A stretch of DNA of 64,000 nt from MGBC163016 sp964518575 (lineage in GTDB: Bacteria > Actinomycetota > Coriobacteriia > Coriobacteriales > Eggerthellaceae), in NCBI GenBank assembly GCA_964518575.1, contig CAZFGW010000007.1:1-64000 (forward strand), written 5' to 3'. The translations under genes and the position numbers were made by a program. Positions 18,508-27,165 of the stretch are shown here, one piece after another (positions within the stretch are counted from its first letter, which is position 1; every line of letters begins with the position of its first letter). The notes under the pieces were generated by a model. The model was not told where the DNA came from. It made no database searches and saw only the letters and a program-made list of their open reading frames with translations.

Positions 18508-19338
18508 TTAGAACCATTTATTGGTGAGCTCTTGAATCGTACCGTTCTCCTCGAGCTTCGCAAGCGCCTCGTTGAGCTTCTTGGTGAGCTCCGGATTGTC
18601 CTTGGAAACAACCGCAGCATATTCCTCGCCGGTTGCAACTTCAAGAACCACACGCGCGTCGCTGTAAGCATCCTTGAGCATCTTGTTCACCACAGCAAGG
18701 TTCGTACAGACAGCAGTGGCATTGCCGGACTGCATTGCAGCGAAGCAGTCGGTGCTGTTGCCATACCCCTGAATGGTTGCATTCGGGAAGTTCTCCTGAG
18801 CGTAATCCATACCCGTGGTGCCTGTCTGGACAGCGATGATGACACCGGATTGGTTCAACTGCTCCGCAGCATTCTCCTCAGTGATCGGAGAGTTGTCCAT
18901 GACGGCAACTGCCTGGTCATCGATGTAGAACGACGTGGTGAAATCGATTTCCTTGGCGCGCTCAGGATCAACGGAGAATCCTGAAACGCCGACATCACCC
19001 TGACCGCCTGCAGCAATTGCCGGGATGATGGTGTCGAACTGAAGCGGAACGATGTTGAGTTCAAGACCCATTTCCTTAGCGATTGCCTTGAACAGGTCAA
19101 CCTCGAAACCAACGACTTCATCGTTTTCCAGATTCTCAAACGGCGGATAATCCGGCGAAGAGACGATGGTCAGCTGACCGGGGTTGAGCAGAACGAGCTC
19201 TTCGGTGACCTCAGCCTTCGAAGAAGCGGAGGCAGAAGACGCCGATGAGGCGCTCTGGCTGCTTGAGCATCCGAACAGACCGAGGGCAGCAACGAGCGCT
19301 GCGCATCCGAGGATGACTCCGAGTTTTTTCATTCCCAT
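18508..19338 (-). CDS. Amino-acid ABC transporter substrate-binding lipoprotein
   Basis: The mature fold is a periplasmic-binding-protein type 2 domain (SBP_bac_3): VVGFEVDLFKAIAKE, GDVGVSGFSVDPERAKEIDF and the C-terminal LNEALAKLEENGTI. The N-terminus is a lipoprotein signal with lipobox LFGC followed by a Ser/Ala linker, so it is tethered to the outer face of the membrane. The start at 19338 has GAAAGG 7 bases upstream; a longer frame to 19380 lacks one. It is the first gene of the transporter unit, with a good promoter upstream. Confidence 0.94.
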   Translation of the reverse strand: MGMKKLGVILGCAALVAALGLFGCSSSQSASSASSASASSKAEVTEELVLLNPGQLTIVSSPDYPPFENLENDEVVGFEVDLFKAIAKEMGLELNIVPLQFDTIIPAIAAGGQGDVGVSGFSVDPERAKEIDFTTSFYIDDQAVAVMDNSPITEENAAEQLNQSGVIIAVQTGTTGMDYAQENFPNATIQGYGNSTDCFAAMQSGNATAVCTNLAVVNKMLKDAYSDARVVLEVATGEEYAAVVSKDNPELTKKLNEALAKLEENGTIQELTNKWF

Positions 19339-19385
19339 GGAATAACCTTTCTCGATTCTTCTAGTCTTGGTATTGACCACAGACC

Positions 19386-19414
19386 ATTATCCTTTGTGCA
19401 GCCTACGTTGACAA
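19386..19414 (-). promoter_or_regulatory. Promoter of the amino-acid transporter operon
   Basis: On the minus strand: -35 TTGTCA (19409-19414), 17-base spacer, -10 GATAAT (19386-19391). The predicted start is near 19379, about 40 bases before the start codon. Confidence 0.6.
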
Positions 19415-19517
19415 ATATACTTCGAGTTACGGATGACATAATGCAATAACTGGTCGAAGTATGCCCCTGCGACACGCATACAGCTCTCCCGCGGCAAACA
19501 AGCGGGCATGCTATACG

Positions 19518-21194
19518 CTAGTCATTGATGCCGTCGGCATTGCGGATCTGCTTGCGCTTGATCTTGCCGCCGATGGTTTTGGGAAGATCATCGACAAATT
19601 CGATGATGCGGGGATACTTGTAGGGTGCCGTCGTATGTTTGACGTGGTTTTGCAACTCTTTGATGAGTTCATCGGAAGGCTCATAACCCGCAGCGAGGAT
19701 GATCGAAGCCTTCACGACCTTGCCACGGATAGGGTCGGGAGCTGCGGTCACCGCACATTCGACAACAGCGGGATGCTCGATAAGCGCGCTTTCAACCTCG
19801 AAGGGACCGATGCGATATCCCGAACACTTGATGACGTCGTCATTGCGTCCGACGAAGAAACAATACCCATCGGAATCGCGCCACGCCATATCGTGCAAAT
19901 TATAATACGCGCCGCCGAGCGCCTCTTCGGTCGCTTCGGGGTTGTGATAGTACCCAACAAAAAGCCCCGGCGGATAGGCATCCTTCAGGTGCGTGACGCA
20001 AATAGCGCCCTCCTCGCCTTCTGGAACCTCTTGCCCTTCATCATCGAGTAACTTGATGTTGAGCAGGGGCGAAGGCTTGCCCATGGAGCCGGGTCGCGGC
20101 TCGAGCCATGGGAAAGTTGCCAATAGCACCGGTCCTTCGGTTTGACCGAAACCCTCACGGATCTTCTTTCCCGTGAGCTTCTCCCACTGAATAGTAACCT
20201 CGGCATTGAGCGGCTCCCCTGCCGTAGCGAAGTTCTCAATGCTTGAAAGGTCATAGGATGCAACGTCTTCCTGCAGCATGAACCGATACATCGTCGGGGG
20301 CGCACAGAAGGTTGTCAATTTGTAGTCCTGCATATGTTCGAGCAGTTTTGCGGGAATGAACTTATCCATATCGTAGGCGAACACCGTAGCGCCGCTGATC
20401 CACTGCCCGTAGATCTTGCCCCAACCGAACTTCGCCCAACCCGAATCGGTTACGCTCATATGGAGCTTGTCCTCTTTGACCTGCTGCCAGTATTTCGCTG
20501 TGATGATATGCCCGAGCGGGTGCGCGAAATTGTGCTCGACCGCTTTCGCATTACCCGTTGTACCGCTCGTGAAGTAAATGAGCATGATGTCTTTGGATGT
20601 CACACCGTCTGCACCGGTGGGGCGCTCGAAAACATCGCTCTCGTGTTCGATCAGGCGATCGAAGGTGTGCCAGCCCTCTCGCTTTCCAGCGACCACGATG
20701 AGATCCTTGATGGAAGGTGCCTTATCAAGCGCGCCTTCGACCTGTTCGATGACATAGTCATCATCAACACACACGACTGCTTTCACTTCAGCGCTATTGG
20801 CACGATAGACAACATCTTTCGTTGTCAGCTGCAGCGACGCCGGGATGATGATGGCACCCAGTTTCGCCAGCGCCACGGCAACGACCCAGTATTCCCAGCG
20901 ACGGCGCAAGATGCACATCACCACGTCACCCTTACCGATGCCGAGGTTCTGAAATGCATGTGCGGTTTGATTGGAAAGACGTGAGATGTCTGTGAAGGTG
21001 AAGGTGCGCTCTTCGCCCGCATCATTGACCCATAGAAGCGCCCGCTTTTCAGGCTCGGCGCTCGCCCATTCATCGACCACATCGAAGCCGAAGTTGAACG
21101 CTTCGGGAACCTCAATAGTGAAATTCTCGAGGAAATCTTCATACGAATCGAAGGTGATACGGGGGCAGAACTTCTTTAAAACATGATCTGACAT
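19518..21194 (-). CDS. AMP-forming acyl-CoA synthetase (downstream copy)
   Basis: 558 residues of the adenylate-forming (ANL) superfamily. Visible are the P-loop YFTSGTTGNAKAVEH, the A5 motif GFGQTEG, hinge motif GRNDDVIKCSGYRIGPFEVES and the C-terminal catalytic Lys in IGGKIKRKQ. The GYRIGPFEVES form is typical of medium-chain/aryl acyl-CoA ligases. It may convert an organic acid to its CoA thioester or, in reverse, conserve energy from an acyl-CoA made by the neighbouring oxidoreductase (inference). It lies 66 bases after an XRE-cupin regulator, copying the arrangement at 24602-27040. Confidence 0.92.
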   Translation of the reverse strand: MSDHVLKKFCPRITFDSYEDFLENFTIEVPEAFNFGFDVVDEWASAEPEKRALLWVNDAGEERTFTFTDISRLSNQTAHAFQNLGIGKGDVVMCILRRRWEYWVVAVALAKLGAIIIPASLQLTTKDVVYRANSAEVKAVVCVDDDYVIEQVEGALDKAPSIKDLIVVAGKREGWHTFDRLIEHESDVFERPTGADGVTSKDIMLIYFTSGTTGNAKAVEHNFAHPLGHIITAKYWQQVKEDKLHMSVTDSGWAKFGWGKIYGQWISGATVFAYDMDKFIPAKLLEHMQDYKLTTFCAPPTMYRFMLQEDVASYDLSSIENFATAGEPLNAEVTIQWEKLTGKKIREGFGQTEGPVLLATFPWLEPRPGSMGKPSPLLNIKLLDDEGQEVPEGEEGAICVTHLKDAYPPGLFVGYYHNPEATEEALGGAYYNLHDMAWRDSDGYCFFVGRNDDVIKCSGYRIGPFEVESALIEHPAVVECAVTAAPDPIRGKVVKASIILAAGYEPSDELIKELQNHVKHTTAPYKYPRIIEFVDDLPKTIGGKIKRKQIRNADGIND

Positions 21195-21260
21195 AACAGG
21201 TTGCTTCTCACTCTCGTGGTTGAATCATAGCAAGGAAAGGATGCGCTTTGCGCTCAAGCA

Positions 21261-21812
21261 TCACTCGGCGATCACCGTAATGAATTTCGCGATGGCATCC
21301 CCGTGACACTTCTGCCCATGGGGAATCTCGGGATTGAAGTAGATGCTGTCCCACTGATTCAAGATGAATTCCTTGTCTCCAATGGTGACGACGACCGACC
21401 CCTCAATGACGAAATTGAACTCTTGACCTTTATGGGTGATGAGCTCGGCGGGTTTGTCACTTGGGTCGAGAATCACGAGCAAGGGCTGCATGATCTTGTC
21501 ATGGTAGCGCCACGCCAAGTCCTCGAAGTGGTATGCCGGATGCCTATCAACCACTTTCCCTTCCCCACGCCTGACCACATGATAGGTGCTGAGCTTCGCC
21601 GATGTTCCCGTCAGTATCTCAGTGAGGTCGACACCGAATTTATGGGCGATGTGATAGATGACCGATATCGGCACATCGGCACCCTCATCCTCCCATGCGG
21701 TGTAGCTCTCTACGTCAACACCGAGATCATGCGCCATCTCCTCAACGGAAACATCGCATGCCTCACGCAATCCTTTGATACGGACGCCAACTTCTTTCAG
21801 TTCGTCTTCCAC
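21261..21812 (-). CDS. XRE-family HTH regulator with C-terminal cupin domain (downstream copy)
   Basis: 183 residues: an N-terminal lambda-repressor-type helix-turn-helix (about 8-65) followed by a small-molecule-binding cupin barrel (about 105-180, HKGQEFNFVIEGSVVVTIGDKE). Such proteins usually control the adjacent catabolic operon in response to a ligand bound in the cupin. It sits between the 2-oxoacid oxidoreductase gamma subunit and an acyl-CoA synthetase and is a paralogue of the regulator at 26456-27040. The ligand is unknown. Confidence 0.9.
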   Translation of the reverse strand: MEDELKEVGVRIKGLREACDVSVEEMAHDLGVDVESYTAWEDEGADVPISVIYHIAHKFGVDLTEILTGTSAKLSTYHVVRRGEGKVVDRHPAYHFEDLAWRYHDKIMQPLLVILDPSDKPAELITHKGQEFNFVIEGSVVVTIGDKEFILNQWDSIYFNPEIPHGQKCHGDAIAKFITVIAE

Positions 21813-21841
21813 GCGTCATCCTTTGCTTTCCGGTGTTTACC

Positions 21842-22381
21842 TTATGCGTTTATCCCGAGCTCAAGCGCAAGCTTGTTCTTCTCGATGAGATGCGCCTTCT
21901 TGGGAGGGACGCTCTTTTCAATTGCCTGGTCGATGGTCTCACGCGAGCAGAACTTGGTGAGCGCCCACAGCTTACCAAGCAAAACGATGTTGCTGAGTCC
22001 CTGCAACTGCTCATCCTCGGCGATACCTGACGCGTGAATACCGCATGCCCGCACGTTATCAGGCATCCCAGCAGCATCGATTAAGTCACTGTCATACACA
22101 ACCGCGGCATCGGGTGCGAGTGAGCCTGAGAACTTATCGAACGAAGGCTGGTTCATCGCAATGAGCGCATTGGGAACCGTTACAAGCGGGCTTCCAATGG
22201 GCTCGTCGGAGAGGGTGACAGAGCAGTTGGCAGTGCCTCCGCGCATCTCCGGTCCGTACGATGGAAGCCAAGAGAGCTCCCGGTTTTCAATAAGCCCAGC
22301 ATTGGCTATGACTTTTCCAGCAAAGAGAACGCCTTGCCCACCGAATCCGGCAAGGACGGCTTGAAGTTCGTAACCCATCAT
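21842..22381 (-). CDS. 2-oxoacid:ferredoxin oxidoreductase, gamma subunit
   Basis: 179 residues of the pyruvate/ketoisovalerate oxidoreductase gamma family, starting AVLAGFGGQGVLFAGKVIA, with the conserved SYGPEMRGGTANCSV. It forms the CoA-contacting subunit with alpha and beta. The start overlaps the beta stop by 4 bases (ATGA), showing translational coupling. It is the last of four contiguous subunits (delta-alpha-beta-gamma on the minus strand). Confidence 0.95.
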   Translation of the reverse strand: MMGYELQAVLAGFGGQGVLFAGKVIANAGLIENRELSWLPSYGPEMRGGTANCSVTLSDEPIGSPLVTVPNALIAMNQPSFDKFSGSLAPDAAVVYDSDLIDAAGMPDNVRACGIHASGIAEDEQLQGLSNIVLLGKLWALTKFCSRETIDQAIEKSVPPKKAHLIEKNKLALELGINA

Positions 22382-23241
22382 GCATCACCATTTTCTACGG
22401 CGGGATTGACCATCGGGCAACCTGCAGCGCGAGCAAAAGCCGCCTCAGCTGCGTTCGCGTAACCCTCGGCTTGAACGTCTTTGTATACCCCAAGAGGATA
22501 GTAGGAAAGCATGTTCGTACGCATCCATTCGAATGCAGCAACCGGCGTCATGCCCCAGTTCGTCGGACAAGTGCTTACCACTTCGACAAGCGAATAACCC
22601 ACGCCATCCGCCTGATTCTGGAATGCGCGCTTAATGGCCTTTTTCGCCGCACGAACATTTTTGGGCGTGTCGATGCTGACGCGCTCCAGATACGCAACAC
22701 CATCGAGGGTGGACAAAAGCTCACATACCCTGATGGGATAGCCTGCCGTCTGCGCGTCCCTGCCATAAGGCGAGGTCTGCGTCACCTGGTTCGGCAGTGA
22801 GGTCGGTGCCATCTGTCCGCCCGTCATGCCATAGATCGCGTTGTTGATGAAGATGATCGTGATGTTCTCACCACGCGTGGCAGCATGGATCGTCTCCGCC
22901 ATACCGATCGAAGCAAGGTCGCCATCGCCCTGATAAGCGAACACAATGTTGTCGGGAAGCACCCGCTTGACACCGGTTGCGACCGCAGGAGCACGTCCGT
23001 GTGCCGCTTCAATCATGTCACATCCGAAAAAGTCGTAGCTCATGACCGAGCAACCTACCGGAGCCACGCCCACGGTTTTGCCCTCAACGCCCATCTCGTC
23101 GATCGTCTCGGCAACAAGGCGCTCAACGATGCCATGCGGACATCCCGGACAATAGTTGGTTACCACGGGAAGGAGCGCATGAGGGCGCTCGAACACGGTC
23201 ACGAACGATGTCGTTTCGTTTTTCGTTTCAGTCTGCGCCAT
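22378..23241 (-). CDS. 2-oxoacid:ferredoxin oxidoreductase, beta (TPP-binding) subunit
   Basis: 287 residues. The thiamine diphosphate motif GDGDLASIGM followed by IIFINN is clear, and the N-terminal CPGCPHG supplies cysteines for a [4Fe-4S] cluster. It decarboxylates a 2-oxoacid and passes electrons to ferredoxin. Four-gene systems of this type are usually 2-oxoglutarate (KorABCD) or branched-chain 2-oxoisovalerate (VorABCD) enzymes; the sequence does not settle which. The flanking acyl-CoA ligases favour an amino-acid-derived acyl-CoA product. Confidence 0.94.
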   Translation of the reverse strand: MAQTETKNETTSFVTVFERPHALLPVVTNYCPGCPHGIVERLVAETIDEMGVEGKTVGVAPVGCSVMSYDFFGCDMIEAAHGRAPAVATGVKRVLPDNIVFAYQGDGDLASIGMAETIHAATRGENITIIFINNAIYGMTGGQMAPTSLPNQVTQTSPYGRDAQTAGYPIRVCELLSTLDGVAYLERVSIDTPKNVRAAKKAIKRAFQNQADGVGYSLVEVVSTCPTNWGMTPVAAFEWMRTNMLSYYPLGVYKDVQAEGYANAAEAAFARAAGCPMVNPAVENGDA

Positions 23242-23243
23242 GG

Positions 23244-24308
23244 CTATTCACCTCTCCTTCCATCGATTGCACGGATGGACTCCAAAACCTCCACCGGTTC
23301 AGGGATGACGCCGCCAGCACGACCGAAGAACTCCACCGGCGCCCGTCCGGCAACGGCGAGCCTGACGTCTTCGACCATCTGTCCCATGTTCATCTCGACG
23401 GTCAAGAATACATCGGCATTACAGGACCTGATCACCTCGGTGGGATAGGGCCAAAGCGTTATCGGACGGATCAGCCCTGCCTTGATACCCTCTGCGCGCG
23501 CTGCGTTCACCGCGCTGCGGGCGATGCGCGCCGCGGCACCGAAGGCGACGACAACGAGCGTTGCATCTTCGGTGAGATAGGTCTCAGCCCGCTGTTCGGT
23601 ATTCTTGATAACTTCATAGCGCTCGAAGCGCTCGAGATTCTCCTGATAGAGCGCCTCTGCCTGCAAGTGCAACGAATTCACAATCGTGTGCTCGCGCTCA
23701 TTGCGATGTCCACAGGTCGCCCAAGGTTTTTTAGGCAGGCTTGCCAGATCGCGCATCTCAGGCATCACGACCGGCTCCATCATCTGACCGAGCATCCCAT
23801 CAGCAAGGATGACAACCGGCGTGCGATATTTGTCAGCAATGTCGAATGCCCCGTAAGTCAGATCAGCCATTTCCTGGACGGTCGAAGGAGCGTAGACAGG
23901 CAGGAAGAAGTCGCCATGACCCATGGCTTTCGTCGCCTGCCAGTAATCGCTTTGCGAAGGCTGGATTGAGCCAAGTCCTGGACCGCCGCGCTGAACGTTG
24001 ACGATGACCGCAGGAAGGTCGGCGCCCGCCATATAGGAGATGCCTTCGGTTTTAAGCGAAATACCGGGACTTGATGATGAGGTCATAGCACGCGCACCTG
24101 CAGCGGCGGCGCCATAGAGCATATTCACGGCCGCCACTTCGCTTTCCGCCTGAAGATACGTGCCGTCGATCTTCGGCATTTGCTTGGCCATATAGGCGGC
24201 AAGTTCCGTCTGCGGGGTGATGGGGTATCCGAAGAAGAATCGGCATCCCGCCCGAATCGCAGATTCGGCAATGGCTTCATTGCCCTTCATGAGGATCTTC
24301 TCGCTCAT
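23244..24308 (-). CDS. 2-oxoacid:ferredoxin oxidoreductase, alpha subunit
   Basis: About 354 residues: the pyrimidine-binding domain (GNEAIAESAIRAGCRFFFGYPITPQTE region), the conserved AESEVAAVNM and SSSPGISLKTEG segment, and the C-terminal transketolase-like domain (RPITLWPYP). It builds the substrate site with the beta subunit. ATG at 24308 overlaps the ferredoxin stop (24305) as ATGA and has GGAGG upstream; the longer open frame to 24371 is not used. It is the second gene of the four-subunit set. Confidence 0.94.
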   Translation of the reverse strand: MSEKILMKGNEAIAESAIRAGCRFFFGYPITPQTELAAYMAKQMPKIDGTYLQAESEVAAVNMLYGAAAAGARAMTSSSSPGISLKTEGISYMAGADLPAVIVNVQRGGPGLGSIQPSQSDYWQATKAMGHGDFFLPVYAPSTVQEMADLTYGAFDIADKYRTPVVILADGMLGQMMEPVVMPEMRDLASLPKKPWATCGHRNEREHTIVNSLHLQAEALYQENLERFERYEVIKNTEQRAETYLTEDATLVVVAFGAAARIARSAVNAARAEGIKAGLIRPITLWPYPTEVIRSCNADVFLTVEMNMGQMVEDVRLAVAGRAPVEFFGRAGGVIPEPVEVLESIRAIDGRRGE

Positions 24309-24523
24309 GCGCGCACCTCCCTCTCGACCGTGATCGCAACATCCGGGCACATGAGCGCGCAGGTCGCACAACCTGTGCAGGCATTTTCATCTATGCAATG
24401 CGCCGGATGATACCCTTTCGGGGTGATGATGGATCTATCGAGCTCGAGGATATGCGCAGGACAAACCTCGACGCACAACCCGCATCCTTTGCAAAAGAAT
24501 GCATCGATCGTAACCCTTCCCAT
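24305..24523 (-). CDS. 2-oxoacid:ferredoxin oxidoreductase, delta (2x[4Fe-4S] ferredoxin) subunit
   Basis: 72 residues with two complete cluster motifs: Cys11/14/17/21 (CKGCGLCVEVCP) and Cys49/52/55/59 (CTGCATCALMCP). It carries electrons from the thiamine/CoA site to a soluble ferredoxin. It is the first gene of the oxidoreductase set and is coupled to the alpha subunit by a 4-base overlap. Confidence 0.95.
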   Translation of the reverse strand: MGRVTIDAFFCKGCGLCVEVCPAHILELDRSIITPKGYHPAHCIDENACTGCATCALMCPDVAITVEREVRA

Positions 24524-24601
24524 TGATTCTCCCTTCGCTGATATGAAGCGCTTGATGATCGGTATCGAATAACATCGCGTGGATTCATAGCAAGTTGATG
24601 A

Positions 24602-26383
24602 TTATACCAACCCCTCGCTCGGCTTCTCGCGCTGATCGGCTTCGCGTATCGCCACGCGGCGTATCTTGCCGTTCACGGTACGCGGCAGTTCGCTGACGTA
24701 TTCGATGATACGGGGATACTTGTAGGGCGCGGTCTGTTCTTTCACCCACTTCTGGAGCTCACGGGTAAGTTCGTCCGTGCCCTCATACCCCTCGGCAAGC
24801 ACGATGGTCGCCTTCACGGCAAACCCGCGCAGTTCATCGGGAACGCCCGTGATAGCACACTCCTTGACCGCGTCATGTTCGAGCAAAACGCTTTCGATCT
24901 CGAACGGTCCGATGCGGTATCCGCTCGATTTGATCACATCATCGTTGCGTCCGACATACCAGTAGTAGCCATCCTCGTCAGCCCAAGCGGTATCGCCGGT
25001 GTGGTACCACCCGTCATGCATAGCCTGTGCGGTTTTATCGGCATCGCGGTAGTACTCCATCATGATGCCTGCAGGATGGGGGTCGATTGCTATGCAGATC
25101 TCGCCCGTTTCGCCAACGCTGCAAACGCTGCCGTCCTCGCGCAGGATTGCAACATCGTAAAGCGGCACCGGCTTTCCCATGGAACCGGGACGCGGTGTGG
25201 AATGCGTAAGATTGCCGATCGTAAGCGGAGTTTCGGTCTGACCGAATCCTTCAAAGATGGTAAGCCCCGTATGCTCTTTCCAAAACGCGAACAAATCGGG
25301 ATTGAGCGCCTCGCCTGCTGTAGTCGAATACACCAGCGTACTGAGATCGTAGTTCGACAGATCCTCCTGCATCATCAAGCGGTACATGGTCGGCGGGGCA
25401 CAAAACGTCGTGACACCGTATTTCTTGATAAGACTGAGAATTTCTCCTGCGTGGAAGCGGTCGAAGTCGTAGGTGAGAACACATGCTTCCATGAGCCACT
25501 GACCATAGAACTTGCCCCAAACCGCTTTACCCCAGCCGGTGTCAGCGATTGTGAAATGAACACCATCGCTCACAACATTATGCCAATGCTTCGCCGTCAT
25601 GAGATGACCGAGCGAATAGAGGGTGTTGTGGAGCACCATCTTCGGATTGCCCGACGTGCCCGAGGAGAAATACATGAGCATAGGGTCTTCGGCACGGGTG
25701 GGGATGCGGCTGAAATCTTCGCTCGCTTCCCGAATGCCTTGGTTGAGGTCATGCCATCCCGCACGCGTGATCGTACTCGCGCAAATGCCCTCCCCCCCTG
25801 AAAGTGCCGCACCGATAAGCTCCCCTTCCGCAACGATCAGGTTTCCATCCTCATCATGCGGCGTGAGTCCGGCGCCGGCAGGGTTCACCAAAAAGAGTTC
25901 TTCAAGGGTCGGGCATTCATCGACGACATGATCGATGATATCCGCGATATCACCCGCGCTCGTGGCAATGATCGCCTTGATCCCCGCGCTTTGGATGCGG
26001 TAGGTCAAGTCATGTTCCTTGAGCATGAACGTAGCAGGAACCATGACCGCGCCCAATTTCTCGAGCGCAAGCGCCACGAACCAGAATTGGTAATGGCGCC
26101 GAAGGATCACCATGACCATATCCCCTTTACCGATGCCGTGCTCTTTGAGATAGTTCGCCGTCTTGTCCGACCAATACTTCATATCCTTGAAGGTGAAAAC
26201 GTGCTCCTCCCCTTCGGGATTGCACCAAATCATCGCGCGTCGGTCGGGGTCGTTCAAAGCGATGTCATCGACGATGTCGTAGGCGAAATTGTAATCGGGT
26301 TCGCAATGCAGCTCGAATTTCGTGAGCAAACCCTGCTCATCGTAGGCTTCGTCAACGTATCTTAGGTTTATGTTTCTCATCAT
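24602..26383 (-). CDS. AMP-forming acyl-CoA synthetase (upstream copy)
   Basis: About 593 residues, ANL superfamily. Motifs: P-loop YFSSGTSGNPKMVLH, GFGQTET, hinge GRNDDVIKSSGYRIGPFEIES and C-terminal VNGKIRR with the catalytic Lys. It is a clear paralogue of the synthetase at 19518-21194 (shared blocks such as TFCAPPTMYR, LILRRHYQFW-like and APYKYPRIIE) and about 35 residues longer, with an insert near 170-200. The start is either the ATG at 26383 or at 26380; GAGGA lies 4-7 bases upstream. It is placed directly before the 2-oxoacid oxidoreductase genes and after an XRE-cupin regulator. Confidence 0.91.
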   Translation of the reverse strand: MMRNINLRYVDEAYDEQGLLTKFELHCEPDYNFAYDIVDDIALNDPDRRAMIWCNPEGEEHVFTFKDMKYWSDKTANYLKEHGIGKGDMVMVILRRHYQFWFVALALEKLGAVMVPATFMLKEHDLTYRIQSAGIKAIIATSAGDIADIIDHVVDECPTLEELFLVNPAGAGLTPHDEDGNLIVAEGELIGAALSGGEGICASTITRAGWHDLNQGIREASEDFSRIPTRAEDPMLMYFSSGTSGNPKMVLHNTLYSLGHLMTAKHWHNVVSDGVHFTIADTGWGKAVWGKFYGQWLMEACVLTYDFDRFHAGEILSLIKKYGVTTFCAPPTMYRLMMQEDLSNYDLSTLVYSTTAGEALNPDLFAFWKEHTGLTIFEGFGQTETPLTIGNLTHSTPRPGSMGKPVPLYDVAILREDGSVCSVGETGEICIAIDPHPAGIMMEYYRDADKTAQAMHDGWYHTGDTAWADEDGYYWYVGRNDDVIKSSGYRIGPFEIESVLLEHDAVKECAITGVPDELRGFAVKATIVLAEGYEGTDELTRELQKWVKEQTAPYKYPRIIEYVSELPRTVNGKIRRVAIREADQREKPSEGLV

Positions 26384-26455
26384 ATGTCCTCGGTCATTCA
26401 AAACGCATCGATCAATATCTTCATCATGTGGCGCAGATGCTTATGCTCTCTGCGC

Positions 26456-27040
26456 CTAGATAATTCGATGCTCGTGGGGCTTGATGACGATCGCCAAAAA
26501 CACGCAAGGCTCGCCATCGATAGCGATCATGCCATGTCCGCGCCCCGAGTCGTACATGAGCACATCGCCCGCTTCAAGCTCCTCGACATGCTCCTCATAG
26601 GCAAAACGCATCTTGCCCGAGATGATGTAGTCGAGCTCCTGTCCCTCATGATAGGAAAGATGGATCGGACGATCCTGCTCTTCGGGAAGATAAGGCGCCG
26701 TAACCAAAAAGGGCTCAGCGAGCTTATGGCGAAAATGAGGCGCTTTGTGCAGATACTCGAAACCGGCACGGCGCTTGATCGAAAGTCCTTCATCCGCACG
26801 CGTGAGCGAATAACCCGTCAGATGAGGGTTTTCCCCTGTCAAGAGTTCGATCACATCGACACCAAGCTTATCGGCGCATTTATAGAGAAACGTAAACGAT
26901 AGGTCCTGCTCGCCCGATTCCTGTGCTTGGTATTCCTCAATGCTCCGACCGGTCGCGTTCGCCATGTCCTCAACACTGATATCCATATCCTCGCGCAGTG
27001 CCCGCACGCGGTTTGCAACCTCTTTGATATTCGGTTCCAT
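26456..27040 (-). CDS. XRE-family HTH regulator with C-terminal cupin domain (upstream copy)
   Basis: About 194 residues with the same layout as the regulator at 21261-21812: HTH at about 8-65 (RVRALREDMDISVEDMANATG), then a cupin barrel ending SGRGHGMIAIDGEPC. Both end their HTH part with ELLTG/EILTG, a sign of common origin. It heads the whole minus-strand cluster, so it is the best candidate for controlling the synthetase and oxidoreductase genes behind it (inference). The start at 27040 has GAGGAG 9 bases upstream. Confidence 0.9.
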   Translation of the reverse strand: MEPNIKEVANRVRALREDMDISVEDMANATGRSIEEYQAQESGEQDLSFTFLYKCADKLGVDVIELLTGENPHLTGYSLTRADEGLSIKRRAGFEYLHKAPHFRHKLAEPFLVTAPYLPEEQDRPIHLSYHEGQELDYIISGKMRFAYEEHVEELEAGDVLMYDSGRGHGMIAIDGEPCVFLAIVIKPHEHRII

Positions 27041-27165
27041 ACGATGGCTCCTCTGCCTTGTGATCATGCGGAAAAATGCTACACGATGATAGCACCGAAG
27101 GACCGGGCAGAGGTAGGGTCATGTTCAAACGGTCTGATAAAGGAGCAGACCTGGGCTTTTCGAGG

